A stretch of 64,000 bases of DNA, taken from Nitzschia sp. DOCU1 (lineage: Eukaryota; Bacillariophyta; Bacillariophyceae; Bacillariales; Bacillariaceae). Both the position numbers and the translations under genes were made by a program. The stretch spans positions 2,108,001 through 2,172,000 of the forward strand of contig OX595989.1 of the NCBI GenBank assembly GCA_951394045.1, written 5' to 3'. A model generated the notes under the pieces. The model saw only the letters and a program-made list of their open reading frames with translations. It made no database searches and was not told the DNA's origin. Shown piece after piece: positions 44,474 through 54,209 of this stretch (position 1 is its first letter; every line of letters begins with the position of its first letter).

Positions 44474-45694
44474 TTAAAGCGCATGGACCACCTGCAACTT
44501 GCGGCTCTTGAAATAGCTGGATCGCTTGCGCTTCTTTCCTTCCAGCATGGTTTTGTGATTATTCTCGGAAGGCACCTGCAAAAACGCCGCCATGCCCTTT
44601 TGCGCTTGCATCTTTTCCATGTCTTCGTCATCCAAATCTGCGGCAAACACAACAGTGGCTGGCTGGACGGCAGTAGTAATAGTAGCGGCTTCGTTGCTTT
44701 CCGCCCCACCCGACGACGAAGCAGCAGCATTCGGCGCCAAACGAGTCTTGATCGGAGCCCAGCTGAATCGTACAAAGTCCGAATATCCAAAGACACGATC
44801 TTGGAGTGTTTGATCCATCCAAACCTTGCACTTGGGATCACTTGGATATCCACTTCCAAAATCGTTTTGCTGGTAGAGTTCATCCAGTCCTGGTTCACTA
44901 AACTTCCACCCCTCCAACATTTTATCTCGCATGACCTTTGCCACTAGTATAGTATAAACGATGGTGTGAGCATGATTCCACACGCGTTTCCTTGACACGT
45001 AGTCCTTCCCGACAATCTACTTACCCACACTGGCCGCCGAACACGGCGCATACTTGGCATCGGCTTTGGATTCAACTACAAATTCAATGCCGGGAAATTC
45101 TCGTTCCAATTTGCGCCGATAAGCACCCGGATTGCCCACGGTATCAATGTAGCACGTTTGAATCTGTTGATGCTGCAAAACTTTGCGAATCAAAGTCATG
45201 GCCGTATCGTGCGATTGTTCATTGAGATTGTAGGGCAACGTTCGTAACATATTGCGAGAAATTTCATTGGGCAACAATGCCTTGCAAGCAAATCCAATAT
45301 CAGGGTGCTGCAATAATTCCTTCCACAAGCTTTCCCGAGTTTCCTCGGACAATTGTTTCGAATCATTAAAGCCAGAAGGAATTCGTTTGGCGGCTTGTGC
45401 CTCGACACTCCAATACGCCAAACCATAGACCATGGGACCCAAGACACAACCACGACCCGCCTCGTCAATGCCTAGTACAATCGGACCTGAAGATTTGGGA
45501 ATGTCTGAAAGCAAGAGAGGTCCATGGCCGTGGACATTGGACCGGACGGGCCGGGGATCCTCGAGAATGTGCTGAATGGCATCGAGAGTGGCCTGGCGAT
45601 CCACGCGCGGTGTGCCGCATTTCGTACAAGTCGAGGCATGTAAACAATAGCAATACACGTCGGCGTGGGGATGAGAGTCCTTGACCGTTGTCAT
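44474..45694 (-). CDS. RNASEH2A: ribonuclease H2 catalytic subunit A
   Basis: Two exons, 45694..45025 and 44943..44474, with an 81-nt intron; the product is 379 aa. The join restores SAASVVAKVMRD, a conserved RNase HII stretch. Catalytic and signature motifs are present: LGIDEAGRGCVLGPMVY (D and E), FNDSKQL, CYIDTVGNPG and ESKADAKYAP. The enzyme cuts RNA in RNA-DNA hybrids and removes single ribonucleotides from DNA in the nucleus, normally with subunits B and C. An N-terminal extension of about 70 residues contains a Cys/His-rich start (YCYCLHASTCTKCG). The C-terminal 100 residues are low-complexity with a basic end. It originally faced the AP-3 mu gene across a short shared promoter. Confidence 0.93.
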
Positions 45695-45999
45695 GGTGAT
45701 TCTTCAAGTCTACTTCAACGAGTCGAGTCAATAGAAAAAGAGAGTGATGGGATGCAATCACCGCCAACAACGACCACGACGGCCGCATTGGTCGCCGGCC
45801 GTGATGCATGCCGACACAAAAAGCACCTCTTTGACATTTGGCGCGAACTTTTGATCTAAGAGGTCGATTGAAAGAGGGGCCGAAAAGGTAGGGGATCCCT
45901 CAAAACCTTTTGTCCCCGTTGTTGGCAGTGGCGCAAGCTTCGCTCCGCACCAAAACCCCTGCTTCCCCGTTGTTCCCGCTCCACAACGACGACGACGAC
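45695..45999. promoter_or_regulatory. upstream region of RNASEH2A, cut by the retrotransposon
   Basis: 305 bp between the RNASEH2A start and the 5' LTR. Together with 52285-52374 it once formed a single divergent promoter region of about 390 bp. It ends in a GAC repeat used as the insertion site. Confidence 0.5.
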
Positions 46000-46311
46000 T
46001 GTTCAAATACGGTAAATCTGGTGGTCAAGGATCGCTCTTCACGACGTCATCAGCGTGATGACGCAATCGTATAGGGAAGTGCAACGTTCACTCCCGAACA
46101 GCCACGTGCTGACTCCAACGAGGAGAAGGCATGGAGATGGCACTAAGTACGATACAAATCAGAGTACATCAGCTGTCTATCTCGACAGCATACATTTAGT
46201 TTACGCACTGTTAGTGCTCATAAGTTTCAGAATCAACACACTGCAACACAACCACAAGTTATTTGAGCTCTTTTTACGATTAGCCAGTACCGGTCATCGT
46301 AGATTTCAACA
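46000..46311 (+). repeat. 5' long terminal repeat
   Basis: 312 bp, identical to the 3' copy over its whole length by direct reading. It carries the promoter and polyadenylation signals of the element. It contains the CRE-like palindrome at 46045-46063. Confidence 0.95.
46045..46063. promoter_or_regulatory. CRE-like perfect palindrome in the 5' LTR
   Basis: CGTCATCA-GCG-TGATGACG, two 8-base arms around GCG. It holds two TGACG half-sites of the kind bound by bZIP factors, and just upstream an ACGTCA core. Similar TGACGT elements control CO2/cAMP-responsive genes in diatoms; a role here is inference. Confidence 0.5.
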
Positions 46312-46368
46312 CGCTTCCTCTGCGCATAAGAGACATACAAGTTCTTCAACAGTTAATCATCAGCTACA

Positions 46369-47727
46369 ATGGCCGCCAACCTTCAGGTTCCTCCAGTGGT
46401 TCCACCAATGATACCACCGATAGTACCGCCTCCGGTCGTGCCACCAGCGGTCCCCCCAGCGGGGCCGCCAGCTCAGCAAAACATCGCTGCGCCAACGTTT
46501 GCACTCACGCCAGCTCTCGCACATGCGAATGTGCTTGACTACACGACATCCGAGGGAATGAAGATTTGGTCATCCGCAACTTCCTCAATGTACTCATCCG
46601 ACGAAGAAGGCTTCGACTGCTCTCCCGAACGAATGAAGGATTTCCTCAACAGGAAAGGCGGACGAGCAGCTATCAACGGATGGGACGACTCCTTCCTAGC
46701 AATCCCTGAAGATCCCAACAATCCAATCGGACCAGCATCCAATTTCCTCAATCACTACGGAGAGTACACCCTCGACTACCTGCATCAGTGTGCACAAGTC
46801 TACGTCAACGCTCAGAATCGAGCTGCTCAAGACTCCGTGCAAGCGTACAACTGCATCATGAACAGCTTAAATGCATCGGGTCGCAACAAGATAGCAGCAT
46901 ACAAGGACGAGTACACTGTCAGCAACAAGGGCGTGGGAATTCTCCTACTCAAAGTGGTCATACGGGAATCAAGCATCGACACGAACGCAACAACCGCACA
47001 CATCAGGACTCAACTCTCCTCTCTGGATACCTACCTACCTACCATAGGCAACGACATAGGCAAGCTGAATCTGTACGTAAAAGGACTTGTGGATGCTTTA
47101 GCCGCGCGAGGCGAGATCACAAACGACCTTTTGGTAAATTTGTTCAAAGGCTATCACGCCGCAAGCGACAAACGATTCATTGCCTACATCGAGAAGAAAG
47201 AAGAGGAATACGAGGATGGAACCACGGCGATCACTCCAAGCACTCTCATGGCATTGGCCAAAAACAAGTACGAGGTGCTAGTCGAAAAGAACCAGTGGAA
47301 CGCACCATCTTCGGAAGAAGAAAAGATTATGGTGCTCGAGGCCACTCTGAAACGACTCCAAGGTCAACAGAGAACTGCCGGCAAGTCTAGAACGACTGAA
47401 AGCAATGACAACAAAGCCGGCAAGGCCAAAGGCAACAACAAGAAGAAGAAGTCCGACATGCCTGCGTGGGTGTCCGTCAAACCCAAAGCTGGGGAACCCA
47501 CAAACAAGACAGTCGATGGCAAGCAATGGTGGTTCTGCGCCAATCATCAAAAGTGGTGCCGCCATTCGACCGACAAGTGCGAGAAGAAAGGATTGGGAAA
47601 GGGAAAGGATGGAGGCAACGCGACAACTTCGAAACCAGCAACGCCGACTACAACGACTAAACAAGAGTCGAAGTTTGCAAAAGCAATGACTGCTCTCGCC
47701 GATATCGCCGAAGAAACTGAGGAGTGA
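46369..47727 (+). CDS. retrotransposon gag protein
   Basis: 452 aa, starting at ATG 46369, 58 bp after the 5' LTR. The N-terminus is a Pro/Val repeat (VPPMIPPIVPPPVVPP), followed by a long helical part as in copia Gag. Near the C-terminus is a Cys/His-rich segment WWFCANHQKWCRHSTDKC, a possible zinc-binding RNA knuckle that departs from the usual CCHC spacing. A basic K-rich region precedes it. It ends in UGA, after which the same frame continues into pol. Confidence 0.9.
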   Translation: MAANLQVPPVVPPMIPPIVPPPVVPPAVPPAGPPAQQNIAAPTFALTPALAHANVLDYTTSEGMKIWSSATSSMYSSDEEGFDCSPERMKDFLNRKGGRAAINGWDDSFLAIPEDPNNPIGPASNFLNHYGEYTLDYLHQCAQVYVNAQNRAAQDSVQAYNCIMNSLNASGRNKIAAYKDEYTVSNKGVGILLLKVVIRESSIDTNATTAHIRTQLSSLDTYLPTIGNDIGKLNLYVKGLVDALAARGEITNDLLVNLFKGYHAASDKRFIAYIEKKEEEYEDGTTAITPSTLMALAKNKYEVLVEKNQWNAPSSEEEKIMVLEATLKRLQGQQRTAGKSRTTESNDNKAGKAKGNNKKKKSDMPAWVSVKPKAGEPTNKTVDGKQWWFCANHQKWCRHSTDKCEKKGLGKGKDGGNATTSKPATPTTTTKQESKFAKAMTALADIAEETEE

Positions 47728-50700
47728 TTCCTCAATCTGCCGACGAGGTTACAAGATACCCTGGCCGTATGGACATACATTGGCCTGGCGTACTTGATAA
47801 TCTACATATGGGTGACGGTCTATGCCGACAGCTGCTACTACTACTATCCTAAGAAGCAACGCTTTCGGGCTAAGTTAACTCGCTATTTAGCATATCTACG
47901 AGCCTGGAAAATCGCGATTTGGACTAGTTTTAGGCTGCGAATGAAGCACAGTCAACAAAACAAGGAAGTGAGGCGACGACGGGACATCGCCAGCAAGTAC
48001 CGACGCAACGACATGCCGCTACAATGTCACGTCTGCGGCAGCATCAACTTTGCAGCGCCGCGAACACTACAAGTCTGGCAAGTCCTATTGGCAATGGAGA
48101 CGATGACGAACAAAGGAGAACGGTTAGCAGTGATCGATACAGACTCGACAACCCTTGGGATCGACAATCGCGCGACGGCTTACCTATCGGGGTTCATCGA
48201 GGACTTCCCCGGTGAACTACAGCCAACAAATCGGATCGTGAACGGGTTCATGGGAGCCAAGGCCACGAATGTGTCAACAGGAACAGCAAAAGTAAGGTTA
48301 GAAGCCGACGGCGGCGACGTGCACGACTTCACTCTGCACGATTCCTACTACGTACCTGGATGCGGAATACGCCTCTTCAGCCCACAACATTGGGCCCAAC
48401 AAATGAAAAGACAACATCGCGGCCCAGCCCAATCGACAACCACACACGACCGCGTCATCCTCAGCTCCAAAGACTTCACCAAAACGATCCCACTCGATCC
48501 GGTCACCAACGTGGCGACGTGTCGGACCGCCCCCGGATACTCCAAGTTTGCGGCGTTTTGTGCGGAGGCAGGATTCGACGATGACGGCGACGACGTCCTG
48601 GCATTCGATGCACAGGTTATCTCCGACGATGAAGATGACGATCCTGCGGATTTCTCGAATATAGGCAACGATAATGTTAGCGACGACGTTAACAACAACA
48701 TACGCGACGACACAGAAAACTTACTCGGACCAACGCCTGCTCCACCTGCCAATCCTGCGAGGATAGTGGATGAAACAGAGGTTGAGAGAGAGGAAAGGAA
48801 GCTCGAGACCGAATTACTGACTTACCATCTGCGCTTCGCCCATGTATCCTTTCGGAAACTACAGATCATGGCGCGATACTCCATCATCCCAAGGCGACTG
48901 GCCAAATGTCGCGTTCCCGTATGTGCAGCCTGCATGTTCGGTAAAGCAACAAAGCGTCAGTGGAGGCAGAAGGCACCAATCAACAAGGACGAAGCTTACT
49001 TACCAACAAAACCGGGTGAAGTGGTCTCGGTCGACCAAATGAAGTCCCCAACACCGGGGTTCATCGCGCAGATGACAGGTATCTTGACGACGAAGCGATA
49101 CGTGTATGCAACTGTCTACGTGGACAGCTACTCATCGTTCGGCTACGTCTACCTGCAGAAGACCGCTAGTGCTGACGAGACGATCGAGGGCAAGCATGCA
49201 TTCGAACGTCTGTGCCAGCAAAACGGTTTCAGAGTCCAACATTATCATGCCGACAATGGAATTTTCAAGGCCAACAAATGGGTGCTTGACTGCCACAAAT
49301 GCGAGCAAGGTCTCTCATTCGCGGGAGTCAACGCGCATCACCAGAACGGACAGGCGGAAGCTCGAATCAGACGACTACAAGAGCTGACGCGCACACAACT
49401 GACCTACGCAAAACGACAATGGCCACAGGAGATCTCGGCGAACCTCTGGCCATACGCCCTCCGAATTGCGAACGATGCAAACAACGCGACACCCAATCTG
49501 GCCGACAAACCTGACTACCGCTCCCCAGCGGAGCTCTTCTACAGTACGAAGGTCTCCACCAACGCCAAGCGCTGGCAACACTTCGGTTGTCCAGTGTACG
49601 TGTTGGACAGGAACTTGCAACAGAACAAACCGCTCCACAAGTGGGTCAGTAGAGCGAGGGTTGGGGTGTACCTGGGACGATCACCACACCACTCTCGTTC
49701 TATTGCGCTGGTGCTGGACATCAAGACGGGACTTGTGTCTCCACAGTTCCACATCAAGATGGACACAATGTTTGACACCATAGCACAACTCTACCAGTCG
49801 GTGGAGAGTGCTAGCACACAACAATCGCTATGGCAAATCAAGGCGGGGTTTGTTCAGCAGTCACAAGCGAATGTGACAGCACCCAAGCAGGGCAATGCGA
49901 CAACCACAGCTTCGAAAAGAAAACAGGTCACTACACAAAACTCTCAGACAAGAGAGGGCACCCAAGTTCCAGAGGGAGCCTACGTGGCACCACCTGAACC
50001 ACGCACAGTCGACATGACCCCGAAGACAGACAGGGACAGCGGTTCTCCCACCGTTACAGAAGGGAACACACCCGGGAATGGCAAACAACAGCCATCTACA
50101 CAACAACACCAGTCTCCACGAATGCAATCAGAATCTGGTACGGCCACCAGGCGATCGCAGAGACGCGTGCAACCTGCGCAACGACTGATAGAAGCAATGA
50201 CAGCGGAACTCACTACGCAAAGTGATGTTCCTGGCGAAGTGTTCTCCTTCCAGGCGATGTTCCCAAGCGACGGCAGGTCCATCAACGAGGACCTGAACCC
50301 ACTCTATGCCTACAAAGCCAATGCAGACCCCGACACTCTGTATCTTCACGAGGCTCAGAGGGAGAGCGACTGGGAACAGTTCGGCGAAGCAATGGAACTG
50401 GAGATCAAGCAACAGGTCGACATGGGAGTCTACACCATCATGTTACTCACCGACATACCAACGGGGACTACCGTGCTACCTGCAGTGTGGCAACTGCGCC
50501 GCAAGCGCGACATAAGGACGGGCGCAATCAAGAAATACAAGGCACGATGCAATATCGACGGTTCTCGAATGCGACACGGCGAGCACTACGATCAGACGTA
50601 TGCTCCGGTTGCCGGATGGCCCTCGATAAGGCTACTGCTGGCGCTGGTTCTACTCTTCAATTGGCGAACGGTCCAACTCGACTACGTGCTCGCGTACCCA

Positions 50701-51942
50701 CACGCGCCAGCAGACAGGGACCTCTACATGAAGCTACCAAAGGGATTCACCCTCGACGGCGTTGACGACCCAAGCAAGTATTGTCTACGAGTCAACCGCA
50801 ACCTCTATGGGGGAAAAAGCGCCTCTCGTATATGGTATCAATATCTGAGGAAACGGCTCATCGACAAGTGCCATTTCGTGGTGTCCAAGCACGACGAGTG
50901 TGTATTCTACAAGGGCAACATGATCTACGTCCTCTACACCGACGACTCAATCTTAGCCGGTCCTGACCAGGCAGAGATCGAGCGAACGATACAGGAAATG
51001 AGAGACGCAAACCTCAACATTACCATTGAGGGAGATCTCACGGACTTTCTCGGAGTCAACATCGATCGGAAAGAAGACGGAACGATACACCTGACGCAAC
51101 CCAAGCTAATCGAACAGGTGATATCGGACCTACGCATGCAGTATGACAATGTACGAACCAAGGACATCCCCATGGCGTCCAGCAGGCTACTGTCACGTCA
51201 CCTGAGCTCCACACCACACGACGACTCGTTCCACTACAGGAGTGTCATCGGCAAGCTCAACTACGTCGAGCGCGGATCAAGGCCAGACATCGCATACGCA
51301 GTGCACCAGTGTGCACGGTTCTCCATCGACCCAAAGAAAGAACACGGCGATGCAATACGCTGGATCACACGTTACCTGCTCGGCACACGAGACAAAGGAA
51401 TAATCTTCAAGGCAGATCCTTCGAAGGGATTGGAGGTATTCGTCGACGCCGACTTCGCGGGGAACTGGGACAAGGAACTGGCAGGATTCGACAAGGACAC
51501 TGCTCGCTCCAGACACGGCTACATCATCTGCTACGCAGGAGTGCCAGTCACATGGAAATCACAGCTACAGCAAGAGATCGCTCTGTCTAGCTGCGAATCG
51601 GAGATCACAGGACTCTCGTACGCTTTGCGAGAGGCTATACCGATCATTGAGCTTCTGAGGGAGATGCAAGGACTCGGATTCAATGTGCACTTCGACAAGG
51701 CACACATCACTTGCAACGTCTACGAAGACAACATGGGCGCCATTGAGATCGCCCGTACTCCCAAAGCAAGACCAAGAACAAAGCATATCAACAATCGTCT
51801 ATTTCACTTCTACGACTATGTGGAGAGAGGCGACATCGAGATACATCATATCCGATCCGAAGATCAACCTGCCGATATCCTGACCAAAGCATTAAGCGAG
51901 GATCTCTTCGTCAAACACAGACAGGTCATCATGGGATGGTAA
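47728..51942 (+). CDS. retrotransposon pol polyprotein (protease, integrase, reverse transcriptase, RNase H)
   Basis: An open frame of about 1400 codons in phase with gag directly after its UGA; the first ATG is at 47941. A hydrophobic segment (YIGLAYLIIYIWVTV) lies at the very start, which is unusual for Pol. The protease region has GIDNRATAY in place of the usual D-S/T-G. Integrase has an HHCC zinc motif (HLRFAH ... CAACMFGK) and DDE residues (VSVDQMKS, HADNGIF, QNGQAEARI). Reverse transcriptase carries YVLYTDDSILAGP, with YTDD at the active site, and RNase H carries VFVDADFAG and SSCESEITG. No internal stop occurs. Pol may be made by UGA read-through or from its own ATG. Confidence 0.92.
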   Translation, partial: FLNLPTRLQDTLAVWTYIGLAYLIIYIWVTVYADSCYYYYPKKQRFRAKLTRYLAYLRAWKIAIWTSFRLRMKHSQQNKEVRRRRDIASKYRRNDMPLQCHVCGSINFAAPRTLQVWQVLLAMETMTNKGERLAVIDTDSTTLGIDNRATAYLSGFIEDFPGELQPTNRIVNGFMGAKATNVSTGTAKVRLEADGGDVHDFTLHDSYYVPGCGIRLFSPQHWAQQMKRQHRGPAQSTTTHDRVILSSKDFTKTIPLDPVTNVATCRTAPGYSKFAAFCAEAGFDDDGDDVLAFDAQVISDDEDDDPADFSNIGNDNVSDDVNNNIRDDTENLLGPTPAPPANPARIVDETEVEREERKLETELLTYHLRFAHVSFRKLQIMARYSIIPRRLAKCRVPVCAACMFGKATKRQWRQKAPINKDEAYLPTKPGEVVSVDQMKSPTPGFIAQMTGILTTKRYVYATVYVDSYSSFGYVYLQKTASADETIEGKHAFERLCQQNGFRVQHYHADNGIFKANKWVLDCHKCEQGLSFAGVNAHHQNGQAEARIRRLQELTRTQLTYAKRQWPQEISANLWPYALRIANDANNATPNLADKPDYRSPAELFYSTKVSTNAKRWQHFGCPVYVLDRNLQQNKPLHKWVSRARVGVYLGRSPHHSRSIALVLDIKTGLVSPQFHIKMDTMFDTIAQLYQSVESASTQQSLWQIKAGFVQQSQANVTAPKQGNATTTASKRKQVTTQNSQTREGTQVPEGAYVAPPEPRTVDMTPKTDRDSGSPTVTEGNTPGNGKQQPSTQQHQSPRMQSESGTATRRSQRRVQPAQRLIEAMTAELTTQSDVPGEVFSFQAMFPSDGRSINEDLNPLYAYKANADPDTLYLHEAQRESDWEQFGEAMELEIKQQVDMGVYTIMLLTDIPTGTTVLPAVWQLRRKRDIRTGAIKKYKARCNIDGSRMRHGEHYDQTYAPVAGWPSIRLLLALVLLFNWRTVQLDYVLAYPHAPADRDLYMKLPKGFTLDGVDDPSKYCLRVNRNLYGGKSASRIWYQYLRKRLIDKCHFVVSKHDECVFYKGNMIYVLYTDDSILAGPDQAEIERTIQEMRDANLNITIEGDLTDFLGVNIDRKEDGTIHLTQPKLIEQVISDLRMQYDNVRTKDIPMASSRLLSRHLSSTPHDDSFHYRSVIGKLNYVERGSRPDIAYAVHQCARFSIDPKKEHGDAIRWITRYLLGTRDKGIIFKADPSKGLEVFVDADFAGNWDKELAGFDKDTARSRHGYIICYAGVPVTWKSQLQQEIALSSCESEITGLSYALREAIPIIELLREMQGLGFNVHFDKAHITCNVYEDNMGAIEIARTPKARPRTKHINNRLFHFYDYVERGDIEIHHIRSEDQPADILTKALSEDLFVKHRQVIMGW

Positions 51943-51972
51943 CACTCGCTCGAGTCAATCCTTGAGAGGGAG

Positions 51973-52284
51973 TGTTCAAATACGGTAAATCTGGTGGTCA
52001 AGGATCGCTCTTCACGACGTCATCAGCGTGATGACGCAATCGTATAGGGAAGTGCAACGTTCACTCCCGAACAGCCACGTGCTGACTCCAACGAGGAGAA
52101 GGCATGGAGATGGCACTAAGTACGATACAAATCAGAGTACATCAGCTGTCTATCTCGACAGCATACATTTAGTTTACGCACTGTTAGTGCTCATAAGTTT
52201 CAGAATCAACACACTGCAACACAACCACAAGTTATTTGAGCTCTTTTTACGATTAGCCAGTACCGGTCATCGTAGATTTCAACA
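51973..52284 (+). repeat. 3' long terminal repeat
   Basis: 312 bp, the same as the 5' copy. It ends 90 bp before the start codon of the AP-3 mu gene and points in the same direction, so LTR transcripts could run into that gene. It includes the second copy of the CRE-like palindrome at 52018-52036. Confidence 0.95.
52018..52036. promoter_or_regulatory. CRE-like perfect palindrome in the 3' LTR
   Basis: Identical to 46045-46063. It lies about 340 bp upstream of the AP-3 mu start codon. Confidence 0.5.
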
Positions 52285-52374
52285 GACGACCATGAATCTA
52301 CATTAACTTTTTGCAAATGCACATATCCTTTACACTCTCCACACCCACTCTCTTCATTACATTACATTCAAATT

Positions 52375-53847
52375 ATGATTCAGTCGCTATTTATTCTAAG
52401 TCCTACTGGCGAAATCTTGATTGAACGCCACTTTCGCGGCGTCACATCTCGCAGTGTCTGCGATTATTTCTGGGATCGCGCCAGCGTCAGCGTAAATCAT
52501 CATGGGGGCTTGTCCACCACCACTTCGCTACTGACGAGTGAAGAACAAGAATTGCTGTTGCCACTTCACGATTCCGTCCTTCCCGTCATGGAAGTTCCTG
52601 AAAGTCAACATGGGACAGTCTACATTGTGAGCATTTTACGAGATGGCTTGTCGTATCTGGCCGTCTTGCCAGCTGAAGTCTCGCCCTTGATGATTTTGGA
52701 ATTTTTGCATCGCATCGCGGACATTTTTGTAGAGTACTTTGGAAGTCCGGCAGATGAGTCGGCAATCAAGGATAATTTTTCTACAGTCTATCAATTATTG
52801 GAAGAATTGGTGGATAATGGCTGGCCATTGACGACGGAACCTAATGCTTTGAAAGCAATGATTCGACCACCCAGTGTCATGGCTAAATTGACTTCGGTAG
52901 TCTTTCAAGGAACGGCCGTGTCGGATGCCTTGCCGAGTGGGACTATTTCCAACATGCCATGGAGAGCGGCGGGTGTCTCGTATTCGCAAAATGAAATTTA
53001 TATGGATATTGTAGAAGAAGTGCATGCGATTGTCGATGCGGTCACGGGACATTTGATTTCCAGTGATGTATCGGGAAGTATTCAATGTCAATCGCATTTG
53101 AGTGGAATACCAGACTTGCTATTGACATTTAAAGATCCTTCCTTGATTGATGACTGTTCCTTTCATCCTTGTGTCAGGTATCAACGATTTGAACGCGATC
53201 AAGTCGTTAGCTTTGTCCCGCCGGATGGAAACTTTGAACTGATGAAATATTCCATTGATACCCAAAAGATTCTTGCCAATTTTTCACCACCGCTCGAATG
53301 TCATTCCCAGTGGTCTTGTTCGGTGCAAGATGGGACGGCCCGATTGGTCGTTCAACTTCGCGTTAAATCGCTGAGTAGTCTCATCCATTCGGCCGGTGGA
53401 CGCAAGGATATGAAAACTGTCATGGAAGATGTCGCGTGTACTATTCCATTCCCGAAACAAGTCCGAACAGCTTCGTTTGAAGCTACTGTAGGATCCGTGG
53501 CCTTTGATGAGGCGGGAAAGATTGCCAAGTGGACCTTGGGAAAATTGGCGGATGATCCCGCCAGCATGGCCACACGGGCGCAATTGACAGCTACCCTCAA
53601 ACTGAATACTACTGCTTCGACTACAACAGCAACTACTCCTTCAGATACCAAGGAGGATGATGGATATTATTTGAATGATCGTAGTACCGTTCGAAGTCCC
53701 AATTTATCCTTGCATTGGAAGATTCCTCTGACATCTGTGAGTGGTTTGACGGTCAGTGGGCTGAGTCTGGCAGGCGAGTCGTATCGTCCCTACAAGGGAG
53801 TCAGGAATATTACCAAAAGTGGTCTCTATCAAGTTCGATATAGTTAA
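52375..53847 (+). CDS. AP3M: AP-3 adaptor complex mu subunit
   Basis: Intronless, 490 aa. It begins MIQSLFILSPTGEILIERHF with SRSVCDYFWD, the longin-domain start typical of AP-3 mu. EPNALKAMIRPP follows in the linker. The mu-homology domain starts near residue 195 (MPWRAAGVSYSQNEIYMDIVEEV) and ends YRPYKGVRNITKSG. AP-3 sorts membrane proteins from endosomes or Golgi to vacuole/lysosome-like organelles; mu reads YxxPhi signals. A Thr-rich insert (about 405-420) precedes the last strands. The native promoter is now only 90 bp long, because a retrotransposon sits directly upstream. Confidence 0.92.
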   Translation: MIQSLFILSPTGEILIERHFRGVTSRSVCDYFWDRASVSVNHHGGLSTTTSLLTSEEQELLLPLHDSVLPVMEVPESQHGTVYIVSILRDGLSYLAVLPAEVSPLMILEFLHRIADIFVEYFGSPADESAIKDNFSTVYQLLEELVDNGWPLTTEPNALKAMIRPPSVMAKLTSVVFQGTAVSDALPSGTISNMPWRAAGVSYSQNEIYMDIVEEVHAIVDAVTGHLISSDVSGSIQCQSHLSGIPDLLLTFKDPSLIDDCSFHPCVRYQRFERDQVVSFVPPDGNFELMKYSIDTQKILANFSPPLECHSQWSCSVQDGTARLVVQLRVKSLSSLIHSAGGRKDMKTVMEDVACTIPFPKQVRTASFEATVGSVAFDEAGKIAKWTLGKLADDPASMATRAQLTATLKLNTTASTTTATTPSDTKEDDGYYLNDRSTVRSPNLSLHWKIPLTSVSGLTVSGLSLAGESYRPYKGVRNITKSGLYQVRYS

Positions 53848-54209
53848 TGTTAATGAAACGACTACAAGGTAGCTAGATAGGAGTGAAGGAAGCTAACAAT
53901 TACAGTAGCGTAGGCTGTCTGAAGATTTTGATGATGCCACACTTCCACGTGGCGTTGAAGAAAGAACGATGGGCGCGCCCCGAAAGCGCGCCAAATATTG
54001 GTTCCGAGAGCCGCCAATGCCGCTCTTGGTAGCATTCCTAGTGGAACTCTACGTACAGAAAGAGATTCGCGGCAGACCCTCGTCGCAATTTTTGCTTCCA
54101 AATTTTTGCGCATCTCGCAAACTCGAGCTTTCGAGAAGTGCTCTGGCACTTTGGCATTGCTTTGCATCGATCGATTGATTGATTGTTGTTTTGTCGTCCC
54201 GATAGAACC
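53848..54209. other. intergenic region, 362 bp
   Basis: Same-strand spacer between AP-3 mu and the SNF2 helicase. No supported features. Confidence 0.4.

Larger units (their letters stand above)
46000..52284 (+). mobile_element. full-length Ty1/copia (CoDi-type) LTR retrotransposon
   Basis: 6285 bp bounded by two identical 312-bp LTRs that start TGTT and end AACA. GACGAC flanks both sides, a 6-bp target duplication, though the site is a GAC repeat and its true length is ambiguous. Gag and pol lie in one frame separated by a single UGA. The domain order protease, integrase, reverse transcriptase, RNase H is that of Ty1/copia. A purine-rich tract (TGAGAGGGAG, 51963-51972) stands right before the 3' LTR as the plus-strand primer. 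I could not match the sequence after the 5' LTR to a tRNA, so the primer-binding site is unassigned. Intact frames and identical LTRs point to a very recent insertion. Confidence 0.95.

Noticed and set aside
46055..46411. 118-codon frame beginning in the 5' LTR (and its copy at 52028..52306)
   Set aside because: It spans the LTR end and overlaps gag in another frame; the two copies exist only because the LTRs are identical.
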